A stretch of 64,000 bases of DNA, from assembly GCA_910585705.1 (NCBI GenBank), contig CAJUER010000002.1, positions 329,094-393,093 of the forward strand. Direction: 5' to 3'. The notes under the pieces are model-generated. The model was not told where the DNA came from, did no database searches, and worked only from the letters and a program-made list of their open reading frames with translations. The DNA comes from an uncultured Christensenella sp. GTDB lineage: Bacteria > Bacillota > Clostridia > Christensenellales > Borkfalkiaceae. Both the position numbers and the translations under genes were made by a program. Of the stretch, positions 16,592-25,839 are shown piece by piece. The first letter of the stretch is position 1. Each line of letters opens with the position of its first letter.

Positions 16592-19252
16592 ATGAAAATT
16601 AAAAAGTTTTTCCCTCTTCTGTGCGCAATGCTGTGCGCGGTATTCGTTTTTGCTTCCTGTACGGGCGGCAAAAAAGATGCCCCTCCCGAAGATTACAATC
16701 TTCCTTTGGAGGACGGCAAAAATCAGGTAACCATCTATTACAACCGCCCTCAGGGCTATGAAAAATGCGACATCTGGTTCTGGTACTCGGGTGTGGACGG
16801 CAGGGGCTACGAGTGGCATCCCTGCGCATACGGCGCGAAATTTGTCGCCAACGTTCCCGAATCGGTTACGGAAGTACAGTTCATTATAAGAACAAACTGT
16901 TCCGATCCCGGCGGCTCCGGCTGGGGCACGGCTACAAAGGACGGCACGGACAGCGACCGCAAAGTGAAAATAGAAGGCAAGACGACTGAAATTTACACCA
17001 AAGCGGGCGACGGCAACAACTATATAAGTAAAGACGGGGGCAATACTCTCGAAATTATGAAATTCCTTTCTATGGCGGATATGCAGGACGCGACGCATAT
17101 CAAAGTAACGACGAGCGACGGCTCTGCCGTTAAAAAGGAAGACGTAAAAATCACTGCGGCAGACGGAACGGAAGTTCCCGTTGCGTCCGTGAGCGGCAGT
17201 ACGGTTACGCTTTCCAAAGCGCTTGACCTTTCCGTGTCCTACACACTTTCGTTGAAGGAATACGGCGAAGTAGGGGTTGTTCCTCTCACATACTTTTCGA
17301 GCGCAGCTTTCGAAAGCGAATACACCTATAACGGAACGCTTGGCGTAGAACTTAAAGACTCGAGTACGATTTTCCGTCTCTGGGCACCTACGGCTTCCGA
17401 AGTTAAGCTCAATATCTTCGATAACGGCTCGGACGGCAAAGCCATAAAGACCCAAGCAATGAAGAAGGGCGACAAGGGTGTTTGGTCCTTCACCGCCGAC
17501 GAAAACCTCAACGGCAAATATTATACTTATACGGTAACGACTTCGGTCGGCACGCAGGAAGCGGTTGACCCTTACGCGGTTTCCGCAGGTCTTAACGGAC
17601 AGAGGGGAATGATACTTGACCTCGATTCCACCGACCCCGAAAACTGGACGAACACGCCTTTCGATAACCGCGACGTCGAAAACTACACCGACGCGCAAAT
17701 CTGGGAAGTGCACGTCCGTGATTTCTCAAACAAAATCAGCCAGTCGAAGTATAAAGGCAAATACCTTGCTTTCACCGAAACGGGCTTGAAGGAGAACGGA
17801 ATCCCCGTAGGCGTTGATTACCTTAAAGAATTAGGAGTAACCCACGTTCATCTTCTTCCGTCGTTCGACTTTGCTTCTGTTGACGAAAGCAAAAACGAAG
17901 GTTTCAACTGGGGTTACGACCCTCAGAACTACAACGTGCCCGAAGGCAGTTATTCGACCGACCCCGCGCACGGCGAAGTGAGGGTTAAAGAATACAAGCA
18001 AATGGTGCAGGCGCTTCACAACGAAGGCATAAGCGTGGTTATGGACGTGGTTTACAACCATACTTATTCCGCCGACTCCAATCTCAACAGAATAGTTCCC
18101 TATTACTATTACCGTTACGACGCTACGGGCATGAACTCCAATGGTTCGGGCTGCGGCAATGAAACCGCTTCAGAGCGTTCGATGGTAAGAAAGTACATGG
18201 TAGACTCCGTCAAATACTGGCAGAGCGAATACAACCTCGACGGTTTCCGCTTCGACTTAATGGCTGTTCATGATCTGAAAACCATGCAGGAAATCGAAAA
18301 AGCCGTTCACGCGGTCAACCCCGAAGCGATAATTTACGGCGAAGGCTGGACGGGCGGCACGGTTCAACTTGCGGACGACCAAAAGGCGGACCTTGCAAAC
18401 CTTGCCACCCTCAATAAAGGCACGTCCGGCAAGACGAACGGCGTAGCAATGTTCAACGACGTTTTGCGCGACGCGCTTAAAGGCTCGGTGTTCGATATCG
18501 AAGATACGGGCTTTGCAACGGGCGCAAAGGCTTCCAGCCTCGACAAAGTGCTGTTCGGCGTAACGGGCTGTTACAACGTACCGAACTTCGGCAAAGGCAA
18601 CGGATGGAGCGCGGATAACCCCACGCAGGTTATAAACTACGCTTCCGCTCACGATAACAATACCCTTTGGGACAGAATCTGCCACGTCTACGGCGAGGAA
18701 AATTCAACGCTAGAAAAACGCCTTGCAATGAACAGGCTCACTGCGGCTGTGGTGCAGACCTCACTCGGTATTCCGTTCATGCAGGCGGGCGAGGAAATGC
18801 TCCGCGCAAAGAAGAACCCCGACGGCTCTTACAACGAAAACAGTTACAACGCCTCCGACGAAGTAAACAACATTAAATGGAATTTGCTTTCTTCGGACAG
18901 CGAGCAGTATAAGATGATGCAGTACTACAAGGGGCTTATCGCATTCCGTAAATCATGCGAAACTCTACGCCTTGACAACGTGGGCGAGCCGAGAATGCAC
19001 GAATACGTTTGCGAGCTTGTGGAAAGGGACGGCGCTTATGCGGCTGTCACGATGACCAACCTCGACACTAATGAAAAACTGCTCATCGTCTACAATGCGG
19101 AAGAAACCGAAAAATCGGTAACTCTCCCCGCAGGCAGCTGGGATTTGTACATTGACGGAACCCGCGCGGGTGCAACCGCAATTCAAACGGGTTTAAGCGG
19201 CGCGCAGACCGTAAAAGGCATAAGCTGCCACGTCTACAAACTTCACGCGTAA
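16592..19252 (+). CDS. pulA: Type I pullulanase lipoprotein
   Basis: This 886-residue surface lipoprotein (lipobox Cys23) debranches alpha-1,6 links of pullulan, amylopectin or glycogen. Order: signal peptide, CBM41-type starch-binding domain (about 45-155), linker beta-domain, CBM48 (FRLWAPTASEV), then a GH13_14 catalytic domain. Type I pullulanase signatures are NWGYDPQNYN, MDVVYNH, GFRFDLM (nucleophile), GEGWTGG (acid/base) and SAHDN. GGAG precedes the ATG. The operators upstream and the binding lipoprotein downstream place it as the outermost step of the maltodextrin pathway, making linear dextrins for the ABC transporter at 24510-28229. Confidence 0.93.
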   Translation: MKIKKFFPLLCAMLCAVFVFASCTGGKKDAPPEDYNLPLEDGKNQVTIYYNRPQGYEKCDIWFWYSGVDGRGYEWHPCAYGAKFVANVPESVTEVQFIIRTNCSDPGGSGWGTATKDGTDSDRKVKIEGKTTEIYTKAGDGNNYISKDGGNTLEIMKFLSMADMQDATHIKVTTSDGSAVKKEDVKITAADGTEVPVASVSGSTVTLSKALDLSVSYTLSLKEYGEVGVVPLTYFSSAAFESEYTYNGTLGVELKDSSTIFRLWAPTASEVKLNIFDNGSDGKAIKTQAMKKGDKGVWSFTADENLNGKYYTYTVTTSVGTQEAVDPYAVSAGLNGQRGMILDLDSTDPENWTNTPFDNRDVENYTDAQIWEVHVRDFSNKISQSKYKGKYLAFTETGLKENGIPVGVDYLKELGVTHVHLLPSFDFASVDESKNEGFNWGYDPQNYNVPEGSYSTDPAHGEVRVKEYKQMVQALHNEGISVVMDVVYNHTYSADSNLNRIVPYYYYRYDATGMNSNGSGCGNETASERSMVRKYMVDSVKYWQSEYNLDGFRFDLMAVHDLKTMQEIEKAVHAVNPEAIIYGEGWTGGTVQLADDQKADLANLATLNKGTSGKTNGVAMFNDVLRDALKGSVFDIEDTGFATGAKASSLDKVLFGVTGCYNVPNFGKGNGWSADNPTQVINYASAHDNNTLWDRICHVYGEENSTLEKRLAMNRLTAAVVQTSLGIPFMQAGEEMLRAKKNPDGSYNENSYNASDEVNNIKWNLLSSDSEQYKMMQYYKGLIAFRKSCETLRLDNVGEPRMHEYVCELVERDGAYAAVTMTNLDTNEKLLIVYNAEETEKSVTLPAGSWDLYIDGTRAGATAIQTGLSGAQTVKGISCHVYKLHA

Positions 19253-19329
19253 TCACGCGCAGAAAAACTTAACGGAACTTCTGCCCGAAAGGGCTTGGTT
19301 TAAAAAACATAATTTTTTGGAGGAAAACA

Positions 19330-20865
19330 ATGAAGGCAAAAAAGATTTGCGCTCTGCTTATAGCCGGAGCGCTGGCAGTCGGTACGGTTTCCGCTTTGGC
19401 TGCTTGTAAAAAAGACGACAATGAGAACACAACTTCTACCGATACTCGTCTTTGGTATGCGGTAGGTAGGGACACTAAGGGTACGCTGTCAAAGTTTGAT
19501 AACTTCTACCCTCAGGATACGTCCGTAGCGTTCGAGCGCGACACAACGGTAACAAGCGAAAACGTATTTACGCTTTCTCTCGACATCTATGCGGCTCCCG
19601 CCGGATACGGATTCAAATTCCTGTACAAGACGAGCGCGGACGAAGTAATCGAAGAGAGTACGCTTTGGACCCGCCAGATAGGTATCAACAATTTCGCGGG
19701 CGTTGAGGGCGAGGGCGCTAACGCAGTTATTAAAAACGATAAGGGCGAAGTTGTTTTCACCACCAAAGACGGTATGGACGCAAACAACCTTTACCTTGCA
19801 AAGGGACATGAAGGAACTTATAAATTTACGCTTAAAACCACGTCCGATACGGACGACAGCCCTGTAATAACATGGGAAAAGACGGCGAAAATCGACGTTA
19901 CGCACGATATGTACATTAACGGCGATATGAACAATTTCGGCGGCGCAAGGGAAATCCCCATGTCCGAAAACGTCAACGGCGAAAACATCACCTGGACTAA
20001 ACAGCTTGACGTAACCAAAGACGACCTCTGCCGCGACGCAGACGGTAAACTTGTTAAAGAAGGCGCAGAATATGCGGCATTGCACATTTTCAACGATATC
20101 GACAAGAAGTCTTATATAGACGAAACCGCTACCGTTGTTGAAATCGAAGGCGCATATGAGAAAGGCGACAAAGTGAAGGCAAACCTTCTTAAAGAAGGCA
20201 AATACAATATTTCTTTCGACCAGAAGACAGGCAAACTGTCCATTACCGAAATCGCTTACCAGATGTACTTCATCGGCGATATGAACGGTTGGAAACAGGC
20301 TGACGAAAATTACACGCTTAACGTTGACGCAACGGGTATGATATGGACCGGCAAGCTCAGCGTGGCTGAAGAAACGAACATGAAGCTGTTCAACAGCAAG
20401 GGACTTACCGACAGCGATAAGTATATACCCGGCGGTCTCGGCAACATTACTCTCTCCGCAGGCGACTGGTTCTTCAAGTTCGATGCGAATACGGGCAAAG
20501 TTGAGTATGAACAGTATGCATACTATGTAGTCGGTACTTTCGATTATAATTTCGCTGTTCAGAAAGACGTAATGAAGCTTACGGCAACCGAAACGAAGGG
20601 TGTTTACACCTATGAAATCGTTATCGATAAGGACGCTAAGACCGTGAAAGACGAATACGGTTGGATTAAGGAAAACGTATGCGCGCTTCAATGCGCTTAC
20701 GGTACCGAGCTGGGCGGCATTGCAAATCCCGACTGGTACCATCCCGAAGGTGGCGATAACTATATGGTTGCGGAACTCGGAACATATGTAGTTACTCTTA
20801 CGCTCACTTACGGCGAAGACGGTAAGGTTACCAAAGGCGTTACTTCCGTAGCTCCCAAAGCGTAA
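19330..20865 (+). CDS. Starch-binding-like surface lipoprotein (SusE/F-like modules)
   Basis: The 511-residue protein has a lipoprotein signal ending at Cys26. It then has a beta-rich N-terminal region and at least two related modules, opening with MYINGDMNNF (about residue 197) and MYFIGDMNGW (about 313), with a third diverged module (YYVVGTFDYNF, about 398). The GDMN-W pattern is that of SusE/SusF-type and related starch-binding domains. No catalytic residues are seen. It follows the pullulanase by 77 bp, with GGAGG before the ATG, and ends at a strong terminator. Holding starch at the cell surface for the pullulanase and amylase is the likely role, by inference. Confidence 0.78.
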   Translation: MKAKKICALLIAGALAVGTVSALAACKKDDNENTTSTDTRLWYAVGRDTKGTLSKFDNFYPQDTSVAFERDTTVTSENVFTLSLDIYAAPAGYGFKFLYKTSADEVIEESTLWTRQIGINNFAGVEGEGANAVIKNDKGEVVFTTKDGMDANNLYLAKGHEGTYKFTLKTTSDTDDSPVITWEKTAKIDVTHDMYINGDMNNFGGAREIPMSENVNGENITWTKQLDVTKDDLCRDADGKLVKEGAEYAALHIFNDIDKKSYIDETATVVEIEGAYEKGDKVKANLLKEGKYNISFDQKTGKLSITEIAYQMYFIGDMNGWKQADENYTLNVDATGMIWTGKLSVAEETNMKLFNSKGLTDSDKYIPGGLGNITLSAGDWFFKFDANTGKVEYEQYAYYVVGTFDYNFAVQKDVMKLTATETKGVYTYEIVIDKDAKTVKDEYGWIKENVCALQCAYGTELGGIANPDWYHPEGGDNYMVAELGTYVVTLTLTYGEDGKVTKGVTSVAPKA

Positions 20866-20885
20866 AGCATAAACTAAAAAAACGA

Positions 20886-20915
20886 GGCGCGGGAAATTCC
20901 CGCGCCGACTTTTTT
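20886..20915 (+). terminator. Terminator after the starch-binding lipoprotein gene
   Basis: GGCGCGGGAA (20886-20895) pairs with TTCCCGCGCC (20897-20906), followed by GACTTTTTT. Confidence 0.92.
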
Positions 20916-20935
20916 ACCGAAAAGGAAAAATCTTT

Positions 20936-21649
20936 ATGCAAAATTTCGTGTTTGATTTGTACGGAACGCTTGCGGATATTTCGACGGACGAAAGCTCGGA
21001 AAAATTCAAAACCAAAGTAGGGCGGTACTTTGCGCATCTCAATCCGAACGTGAACGATTTTTTTGCGCTTTACTATGATTACTGCGCAAGGCGAAGCGGC
21101 GGAGGATACTGCGAATTCGAGCTCTTCGGGGTATTCCTCGATATCCTCGCTTACGGCGGAAACTGCACGGACGAAAAAACGGCGCGGCGTGCGGCGCGGT
21201 ATTTCCGCAAAAAGTCGCGTTCGCGCCTTAAACTTTACGGCGGCGTTCGCGCGCTTTTGAAAAATCTGAAAAGATGCGGCGCAAAGCTGTACATTCTTTC
21301 CAACGCGCAGGCTTGCTTTACTTGGGACGAAATAAAAAAACTTAAAATTGCAAAGTATTTCGACGGTATAGAGCTTTCTTCCGACTTCGGCGAAAAGAAG
21401 CCTTCGCCCGCCTTTTTCAAACATATTGCCGACAAGTATTCGCTTGATACAAACAGCGTCGTTTACACGGGCAACGACTTTGCGGCGGATATTGCGGGCG
21501 CAAAAGCGGCGGGGTTCAAGGCTGTTTATATAAAAAGCAATCTCTCGCCCGAAACCGACGATATGCGGGAAGTAAAAGCCGTTGCGGATTTTGCGACGGA
21601 CAATTTCAAAAGCCTTGCCGCGTATTTGCTCGGTTTATGCGGAAACTAA
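20936..21649 (+). CDS. HAD-family hydrolase
   Basis: This is a 237-residue haloacid-dehalogenase-fold phosphatase. Motif I is FDLYGTL, with Tyr at the second acidic position as in several class-IA members, rather than DxD. Motif II is ILSNA, motif III the Lys in EKKPSP, and motif IV GNDFAAD. The substrate cannot be told; sugar phosphates or nucleotides are typical. The AAGGAAAAA ribosome site lies directly after the preceding terminator, so it needs read-through or an unseen promoter. It ends convergently with the LacI gene. Confidence 0.85.
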   Translation: MQNFVFDLYGTLADISTDESSEKFKTKVGRYFAHLNPNVNDFFALYYDYCARRSGGGYCEFELFGVFLDILAYGGNCTDEKTARRAARYFRKKSRSRLKLYGGVRALLKNLKRCGAKLYILSNAQACFTWDEIKKLKIAKYFDGIELSSDFGEKKPSPAFFKHIADKYSLDTNSVVYTGNDFAADIAGAKAAGFKAVYIKSNLSPETDDMREVKAVADFATDNFKSLAAYLLGLCGN

Positions 21650-21669
21650 AAAACGGAAAATAAAAAAGA

Positions 21670-21697
21670 GGGGTGCGCCGTATATTCGGCGCACCCC
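21670..21697. terminator. Convergent terminator between HAD and lacI-type genes
   Basis: GGGGTGCGCCG (21670-21680) pairs with CGGCGCACCCC (21687-21697). On the minus strand it is followed by CTCTTTTTT, which gives a good terminator for the LacI gene. On the plus strand the T-run is weaker. Confidence 0.85.
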
Positions 21698-21709
21698 GTT
21701 TCCATAAAT

Positions 21710-22693
21710 TTAATTTAAGGGTTTAACGCTTCCTCGCTCTATGAGTTTGCATTTAAGCATTATGTGCTGCGCCGTCCTGCCTTCAAGCATTTCCGCAAGA
21801 ACTTTAAACGCTTCTTCGCCCAGACGGTTGAAATCCTGTTTCATCGTCGTAAGGTTGTAGGAGGTGAATTTAAGCAAATTCAAATCGTCGAAGCCGATTA
21901 CCGACATATCTTCCGGTACGCGCTTCCCTTCGTTTTTCAGTCCGTCGATAAGACCCATCGCCATTATATCTGAACAGCAGATAACCGCCGTCACGTCCGT
22001 TTTCGTAAAGAACGAAGCCGCCGCCTCGCCTGAGGATTTGGTGAAATCGCCGTAATAAATATAGTCGCTGTTGAACTCTATGCCGAAGCGCGCAAGCCCG
22101 AAAATGTAGCCCGCAAGCCTTTCGGCGGAAACCTGAGAATCCTTTTCGCCCATTAAAAATCCGATTTTGGTATGACCGTTTTTATTGAGGTGCTTTATTG
22201 CCGAAACTATCGCTATCGTGTTTTCGCTGGAAATGGACGAAACGAGCGGCGCGTCGGAAATCTGGTTGTCTAAAAGCACGGTGGGGACGGTACAGCTTTT
22301 AATCTGCTTATATATTCTGCTTTTGAAGTTCATTCCCACGATAAACGCCGCGCAGAAATTATTCTGCACGAGGTATTCGTTCAAATTAAAGTCGTCGGGC
22401 TTGGTCACCGCGTAGTCAATCATAACTTCGCAGCCGGAAGCTATCGCTTCGTTCGTGAACGAAGAAATGACGTGGTTGAGAATATTGTTGCGCGTGTCCG
22501 AGTTTACCCTTTCGTACATTGCGCAGATACGGCGCGGAGCTTTGTTCTTGACTTTCATCTTGTAGCCAACGCTTTCCGCGTATTCTCTAACTTTCTGTTT
22601 TGTGTCTTCGGCTATGTCCGTCGCGTCGTTCAAAGCTTTCGAAACCGTGCTTATGGAAACGTTCAGCGATTCGGATATTTCTTTAATAGTCAT
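21710..22693 (-). CDS. LacI-family regulator of maltodextrin genes
   Basis: The protein begins MTIKEISESLNVSISTVSKALN, a textbook LacI HTH, followed by a periplasmic-binding-like sensor domain (327 residues from this start). The frame could extend upstream to 22723, but that region contains the -10 box (22700-22705), so ATG 22693 is chosen. It is divergent from malQ. The ATTTTCGAAAAT palindromes at malQ and pulA are its probable operators, and a maltodextrin or its phosphate the probable inducer; both points are inference. MalR/CcpA-type relatives exist, but CcpA itself is unlikely because the operators lack the cre consensus. Confidence 0.9.
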   Translation of the reverse strand: MTIKEISESLNVSISTVSKALNDATDIAEDTKQKVREYAESVGYKMKVKNKAPRRICAMYERVNSDTRNNILNHVISSFTNEAIASGCEVMIDYAVTKPDDFNLNEYLVQNNFCAAFIVGMNFKSRIYKQIKSCTVPTVLLDNQISDAPLVSSISSENTIAIVSAIKHLNKNGHTKIGFLMGEKDSQVSAERLAGYIFGLARFGIEFNSDYIYYGDFTKSSGEAAASFFTKTDVTAVICCSDIMAMGLIDGLKNEGKRVPEDMSVIGFDDLNLLKFTSYNLTTMKQDFNRLGEEAFKVLAEMLEGRTAQHIMLKCKLIERGSVKPLN

Positions 22694-22699
22694 AATTAA

Positions 22700-22728
22700 A
22701 TTATACATTATAGCGCTGTTCAAGTCAA
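22700..22728 (-). promoter_or_regulatory. Promoter giving a probably leaderless lacI-type mRNA
   Basis: On the minus strand, TTGACT (22728-22723) and TATAAT (22705-22700) are 17 bp apart. Only six bases separate the -10 from ATG 22693, so the normal start point falls on the A of the ATG. Confidence 0.65.
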
Positions 22729-22788
22729 GTAAGATTAACGCCTTATGAAAAAATTTTACACTTTATATAAAATTCTTTCAAAATCCCG

Positions 22789-22848
22789 TTGACATTTTCG
22801 TAAAAATATGGTAAGATATTTTCGAAAATAACCTGTAAATTTTCGAAC
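22789..22848 (+). promoter_or_regulatory. malQ promoter with LacI-type operators
   Basis: TTGACA (22789-22794) and TAAGAT (22812-22817) have a 17-bp spacer. A perfect palindrome ATTTTCGAAAAT lies at 22818-22829, directly after the -10. Imperfect copies lie in the spacer (from 22794) and at 22839-22848. The layout matches the pulA promoter. Confidence 0.82.
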
Positions 22849-22853
22849 TTATT

Positions 22854-24347
22854 ATGAAACACAGAAAGTACGGAATACTTATGCCCGTATCTTCGCTGCC
22901 TTCCGAAGAGGGAGTGGGGACTTTCGGCGTCGCGGCGTACCGCTTTGTCGATTTTTTAAGCCGTTACGGTGCGTCGGTGTGGCAGGTTCTGCCGCTCAAT
23001 CCGACGAACTACGGCGACAGTCCATATCAGTCCTGCTCGGCAGACGCGCTTAACTATTATTTTATAGATTTAAACCTTCTCGTAAAAGACGGGCTGCTCG
23101 ATAAAAGCGAAATAGTTTCTGTTTCCCGCGCGGACGATAAGCGCAGGGTAAATTACGGCAGACTGTTTAACGAAAAAATTCCCGTTCTCAGAAAGGCGTT
23201 TTCGCGGTTCGGCGGCGGAGCGGAGTTCGACAGCTTCGTTAAAAACGGCAAATACGCCGATTTCGCCGCGTTTATGGCGATAAAGTCCGCAAACGGACAC
23301 AGAGCGTGGACGGAGTGGGGCGAATTAAGAGAGTACGGCAAAGAAAAGGTTGAAAGATTCGCAAACGAAAACAAAAGCGAATTTTTGTTCTGGCAGTTTA
23401 CGCAATTCATATTTTTAAAGCAATGGAACGCGCTTAAAAGCTATGCCAACGCGCACGGCGTAAGCATTATGGGGGATATTCCCCTATACGTTGCGTACGA
23501 CAGCGCGGAAGTTTGGAAGTACGGCGAAACGCTTTTCAAAACGGACGAAAACCGCAATCTTAAAGCTATGGCGGGCTGTCCGCCCGACGGGTTTACGAAC
23601 GACGGCCAGCTTTGGGGCAACCCCGTCTACGACTGGGAAAAAATGCGCAAAGACGGATATAAGTGGTGGCGCGGAAGGATAGAGGATTGCTTTAATCTCT
23701 ACGATATTTTGCGCATAGACCACTTTCGCGGCTTCGACAGGTATTGGGAGGTTGCGGCAGGCGAAAAGACCGCGCGCAACGGAGTCTGGCAGGACGGACC
23801 TAAGGCGGAGCTTTTCAAGGGAATGGAAAATTACCGCATAGTCGCGGAGGATTTGGGCGTTATAGACGACGGAGTGCGCGAGCTTATGAAAGAGGTCGGG
23901 TATCCGGGAATGAAAATTTTAACCTTCGCGTTCGACGGTAATCCCGATAACGAGCATAAGCCTTCCAACTGTACGGAAAACTTCGTAAGCTATACGGGCA
24001 CGCACGACAATATGCCCTTGAAGCAGTACATAGAAGATTTACCCGAAGATTGGCGCAAAGGATATATTGAAGACGTGGAAAGGGAGTGCGCGCTTGCAGG
24101 CATTGCGGCGGATTGCTTTACGGCGGAAGGAGTTTGCCGCACGGTAATAGAGCTTGCTTTCCACTCCAAAGCGAATCTTGTTATAATTCCTATGAACGAC
24201 GTGCTCGCTCAGGGAAAAGAGGCAAGAATGAATCTGCCCTCTACGGTTTCGGACAAAAACTGGAGCTGGCGGTTTATAAAACAGGATTTTAAAGTAAACG
24301 TCGGCAAGTCGCTGTTACGGCTTGCGAAAGATACGGGCAGGGCTTGA
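22854..24347 (+). CDS. malQ: 4-alpha-glucanotransferase (amylomaltase)
   Basis: This is a GH77 enzyme of 497 residues that disproportionates maltodextrins. Motifs are MPVSSLPSEEGVGTFG at the N-terminus, SPYQSCSADA, GDIPLYVAYDSAEVW, LRIDHFRGF (nucleophile Asp), VAEDLG (acid/base Glu) and YTGTHDN. There is no signal peptide, so it acts on imported dextrins in the cytoplasm. ATG 22854 has no recognisable Shine-Dalgarno; only AT-rich operator sequence precedes it, and the leader is about 30 nt. It heads the run of transporter genes. Confidence 0.96.
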   Translation: MKHRKYGILMPVSSLPSEEGVGTFGVAAYRFVDFLSRYGASVWQVLPLNPTNYGDSPYQSCSADALNYYFIDLNLLVKDGLLDKSEIVSVSRADDKRRVNYGRLFNEKIPVLRKAFSRFGGGAEFDSFVKNGKYADFAAFMAIKSANGHRAWTEWGELREYGKEKVERFANENKSEFLFWQFTQFIFLKQWNALKSYANAHGVSIMGDIPLYVAYDSAEVWKYGETLFKTDENRNLKAMAGCPPDGFTNDGQLWGNPVYDWEKMRKDGYKWWRGRIEDCFNLYDILRIDHFRGFDRYWEVAAGEKTARNGVWQDGPKAELFKGMENYRIVAEDLGVIDDGVRELMKEVGYPGMKILTFAFDGNPDNEHKPSNCTENFVSYTGTHDNMPLKQYIEDLPEDWRKGYIEDVERECALAGIAADCFTAEGVCRTVIELAFHSKANLVIIPMNDVLAQGKEARMNLPSTVSDKNWSWRFIKQDFKVNVGKSLLRLAKDTGRA

Positions 24348-24374
24348 CTTCCCGAAACAAAATTTGAATACACG

Positions 24375-24423
24375 CCTTTGTTTTTTCCAAAAACAAAGGG
24401 AGGCGACCCTTCGGGTCGCCTCC
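24375..24423 (+). terminator. Two adjoining hairpins between malQ and the binding protein
   Basis: A CCTTTGTTTTT/AAAAACAAAGG hairpin (24375-24399) is followed directly by GGAGGCGACCC/GGGTCGCCTCC (24399-24423). The T-run after the second stem is missing (TATAAAAACC), so partial termination or RNA stabilisation is as likely as full termination. No clear promoter follows before the next gene. Confidence 0.55.
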
Positions 24424-24509
24424 TATAAAAACCTTTAACAGTTTAAATATACGGCGTAAGCCGCATTTAAAAAATATCAAATTTTTTTCGATCGATACGG
24501 AGGAATGTT

Positions 24510-25775
24510 ATGAAGAAAAAAAGAATTGTTTCATTGGTTGCCTGCGGCGTAATGGTCGCCGGCGCGGCTTTGGGCTTATCCGCCTGCAAGAAGGAAGAAA
24601 AATTAACTATCTGGGCTTCGCAGACGCAGCAGCAGCTGGTAAAAGATTTAATGCAGGATTTCCTTAATGAAAATCCCGACTTCAAACTTAAACTCGAATA
24701 CGGCGTTATCGGTGAAGACAACGCTTTCGCCCAGGTTTCAAAAGACGTTGAAGCGAGCGCGGACGTTTTCGGCTACGCGAACGACCAGGTAATGAATCTG
24801 GTAAATGCAGGCGCGCTTGCGCGTTTGGGAACTTCGATGGTCGATAAGTTAAAGGCGGAAAACGAAGTTTCCGCAGTTGAGGCGGGCAAGCTCGGCGAAG
24901 GTTACTACGGTTATCCGTATGCCGCCGACAACGGCTTCTTCCTGCAATACGACGCGAGCGTGGTTTCCGAAGAGCAGGCAAAGACGCTTGACGGCGTTCT
25001 GGAAGCGTGCGAAGCGAACAACAAAGTTCTGCTTATGAGACTGGAAGGACAGTCAAGCTGGTACATCGGCTCGTTCTTCTATGCGGCAGGCGGTAAATAT
25101 AACATTGACTGGGCCGGTCAGACAATGGCTAAGGCGGAAAGCAATTTCGGCGACTACGCAGTTGATATAAACGGCGAAACCAGCACCCAGTATACTATCG
25201 GTCAAGTGGGCGGTCAGGCGCTTGTCGACCTTGCTTCGCACAAGAAAGGCTTTGTAACGGGCGACGACTCGGTTATCGATAAGAGGCTTGACGCGGGCAA
25301 TCTCGGCGCGGTCATAACCGGTACCTGGAAGGCGAAGAAAATCCAGGAATCGTTCGGTGACAATTACAGGGCGGCGGTTATGCCCAAATATACGAGCTCG
25401 CTCGACGGCAGAGATTATCAGATTAAACCTTTCATCGGTTACAAGCTGTACGGCGTAAACCGTAACTCGAAGCATCTTACGGAAGCGCATCAGGTTGCGG
25501 CATATCTTACGAGCGAGAAAGCTCAGCAGAAGAGATACGAAGTGCTCGGCACGGGACCTTCGAATAACGCTGTTGCGGCAAGCGACGCTATCAAAAACGA
25601 CGTTGTGCTTAAAGTTATAAACGCGCAGAAGAGCTTCTCGATTCCGCAGACTCCTCTGCCCAGCGAATACTTCTCGGCGCTCGACGCGTTCGGTACGGAC
25701 GTATATAACGGAGGCACTACTTCCGCTAACCTCAAAGATAAGCTTGATAAGCTTATCTCGGGTATCAAGCACTAA
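24510..25775 (+). CDS. malE: Maltodextrin ABC transporter substrate-binding lipoprotein
   Basis: The 421-residue type-1 sugar-binding lipoprotein has its lipobox ending at Cys26 and a mature start EKLTIWASQTQQQLVKDL typical of MalE/MdxE. Its neighbours (permeases, MalK-type ATPase, amylase, phosphorylase, MalQ) point to maltodextrin. CGGAGG precedes the ATG. Hairpins flank it on both sides, which would allow the binding protein to be made in excess over the permeases. Confidence 0.9.
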   Translation: MKKKRIVSLVACGVMVAGAALGLSACKKEEKLTIWASQTQQQLVKDLMQDFLNENPDFKLKLEYGVIGEDNAFAQVSKDVEASADVFGYANDQVMNLVNAGALARLGTSMVDKLKAENEVSAVEAGKLGEGYYGYPYAADNGFFLQYDASVVSEEQAKTLDGVLEACEANNKVLLMRLEGQSSWYIGSFFYAAGGKYNIDWAGQTMAKAESNFGDYAVDINGETSTQYTIGQVGGQALVDLASHKKGFVTGDDSVIDKRLDAGNLGAVITGTWKAKKIQESFGDNYRAAVMPKYTSSLDGRDYQIKPFIGYKLYGVNRNSKHLTEAHQVAAYLTSEKAQQKRYEVLGTGPSNNAVAASDAIKNDVVLKVINAQKSFSIPQTPLPSEYFSALDAFGTDVYNGGTTSANLKDKLDKLISGIKH

Positions 25776-25792
25776 AATCAGAATGCGGTCAA

Positions 25793-25814
25793 GGGGCAAA
25801 GTTCGCTTTGCCCC
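25793..25814 (+). other. Intercistronic hairpin between malE and malF
   Basis: GGGGCAAAG-TTCG-CTTTGCCCC is a 9-bp perfect stem with a stable UUCG-type loop and no T-run after it. It looks like an mRNA-stabilising or processing hairpin rather than a terminator. Confidence 0.7.
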
Positions 25815-25839
25815 CGATTGCAGTTAAGGGAGAAAAAGT

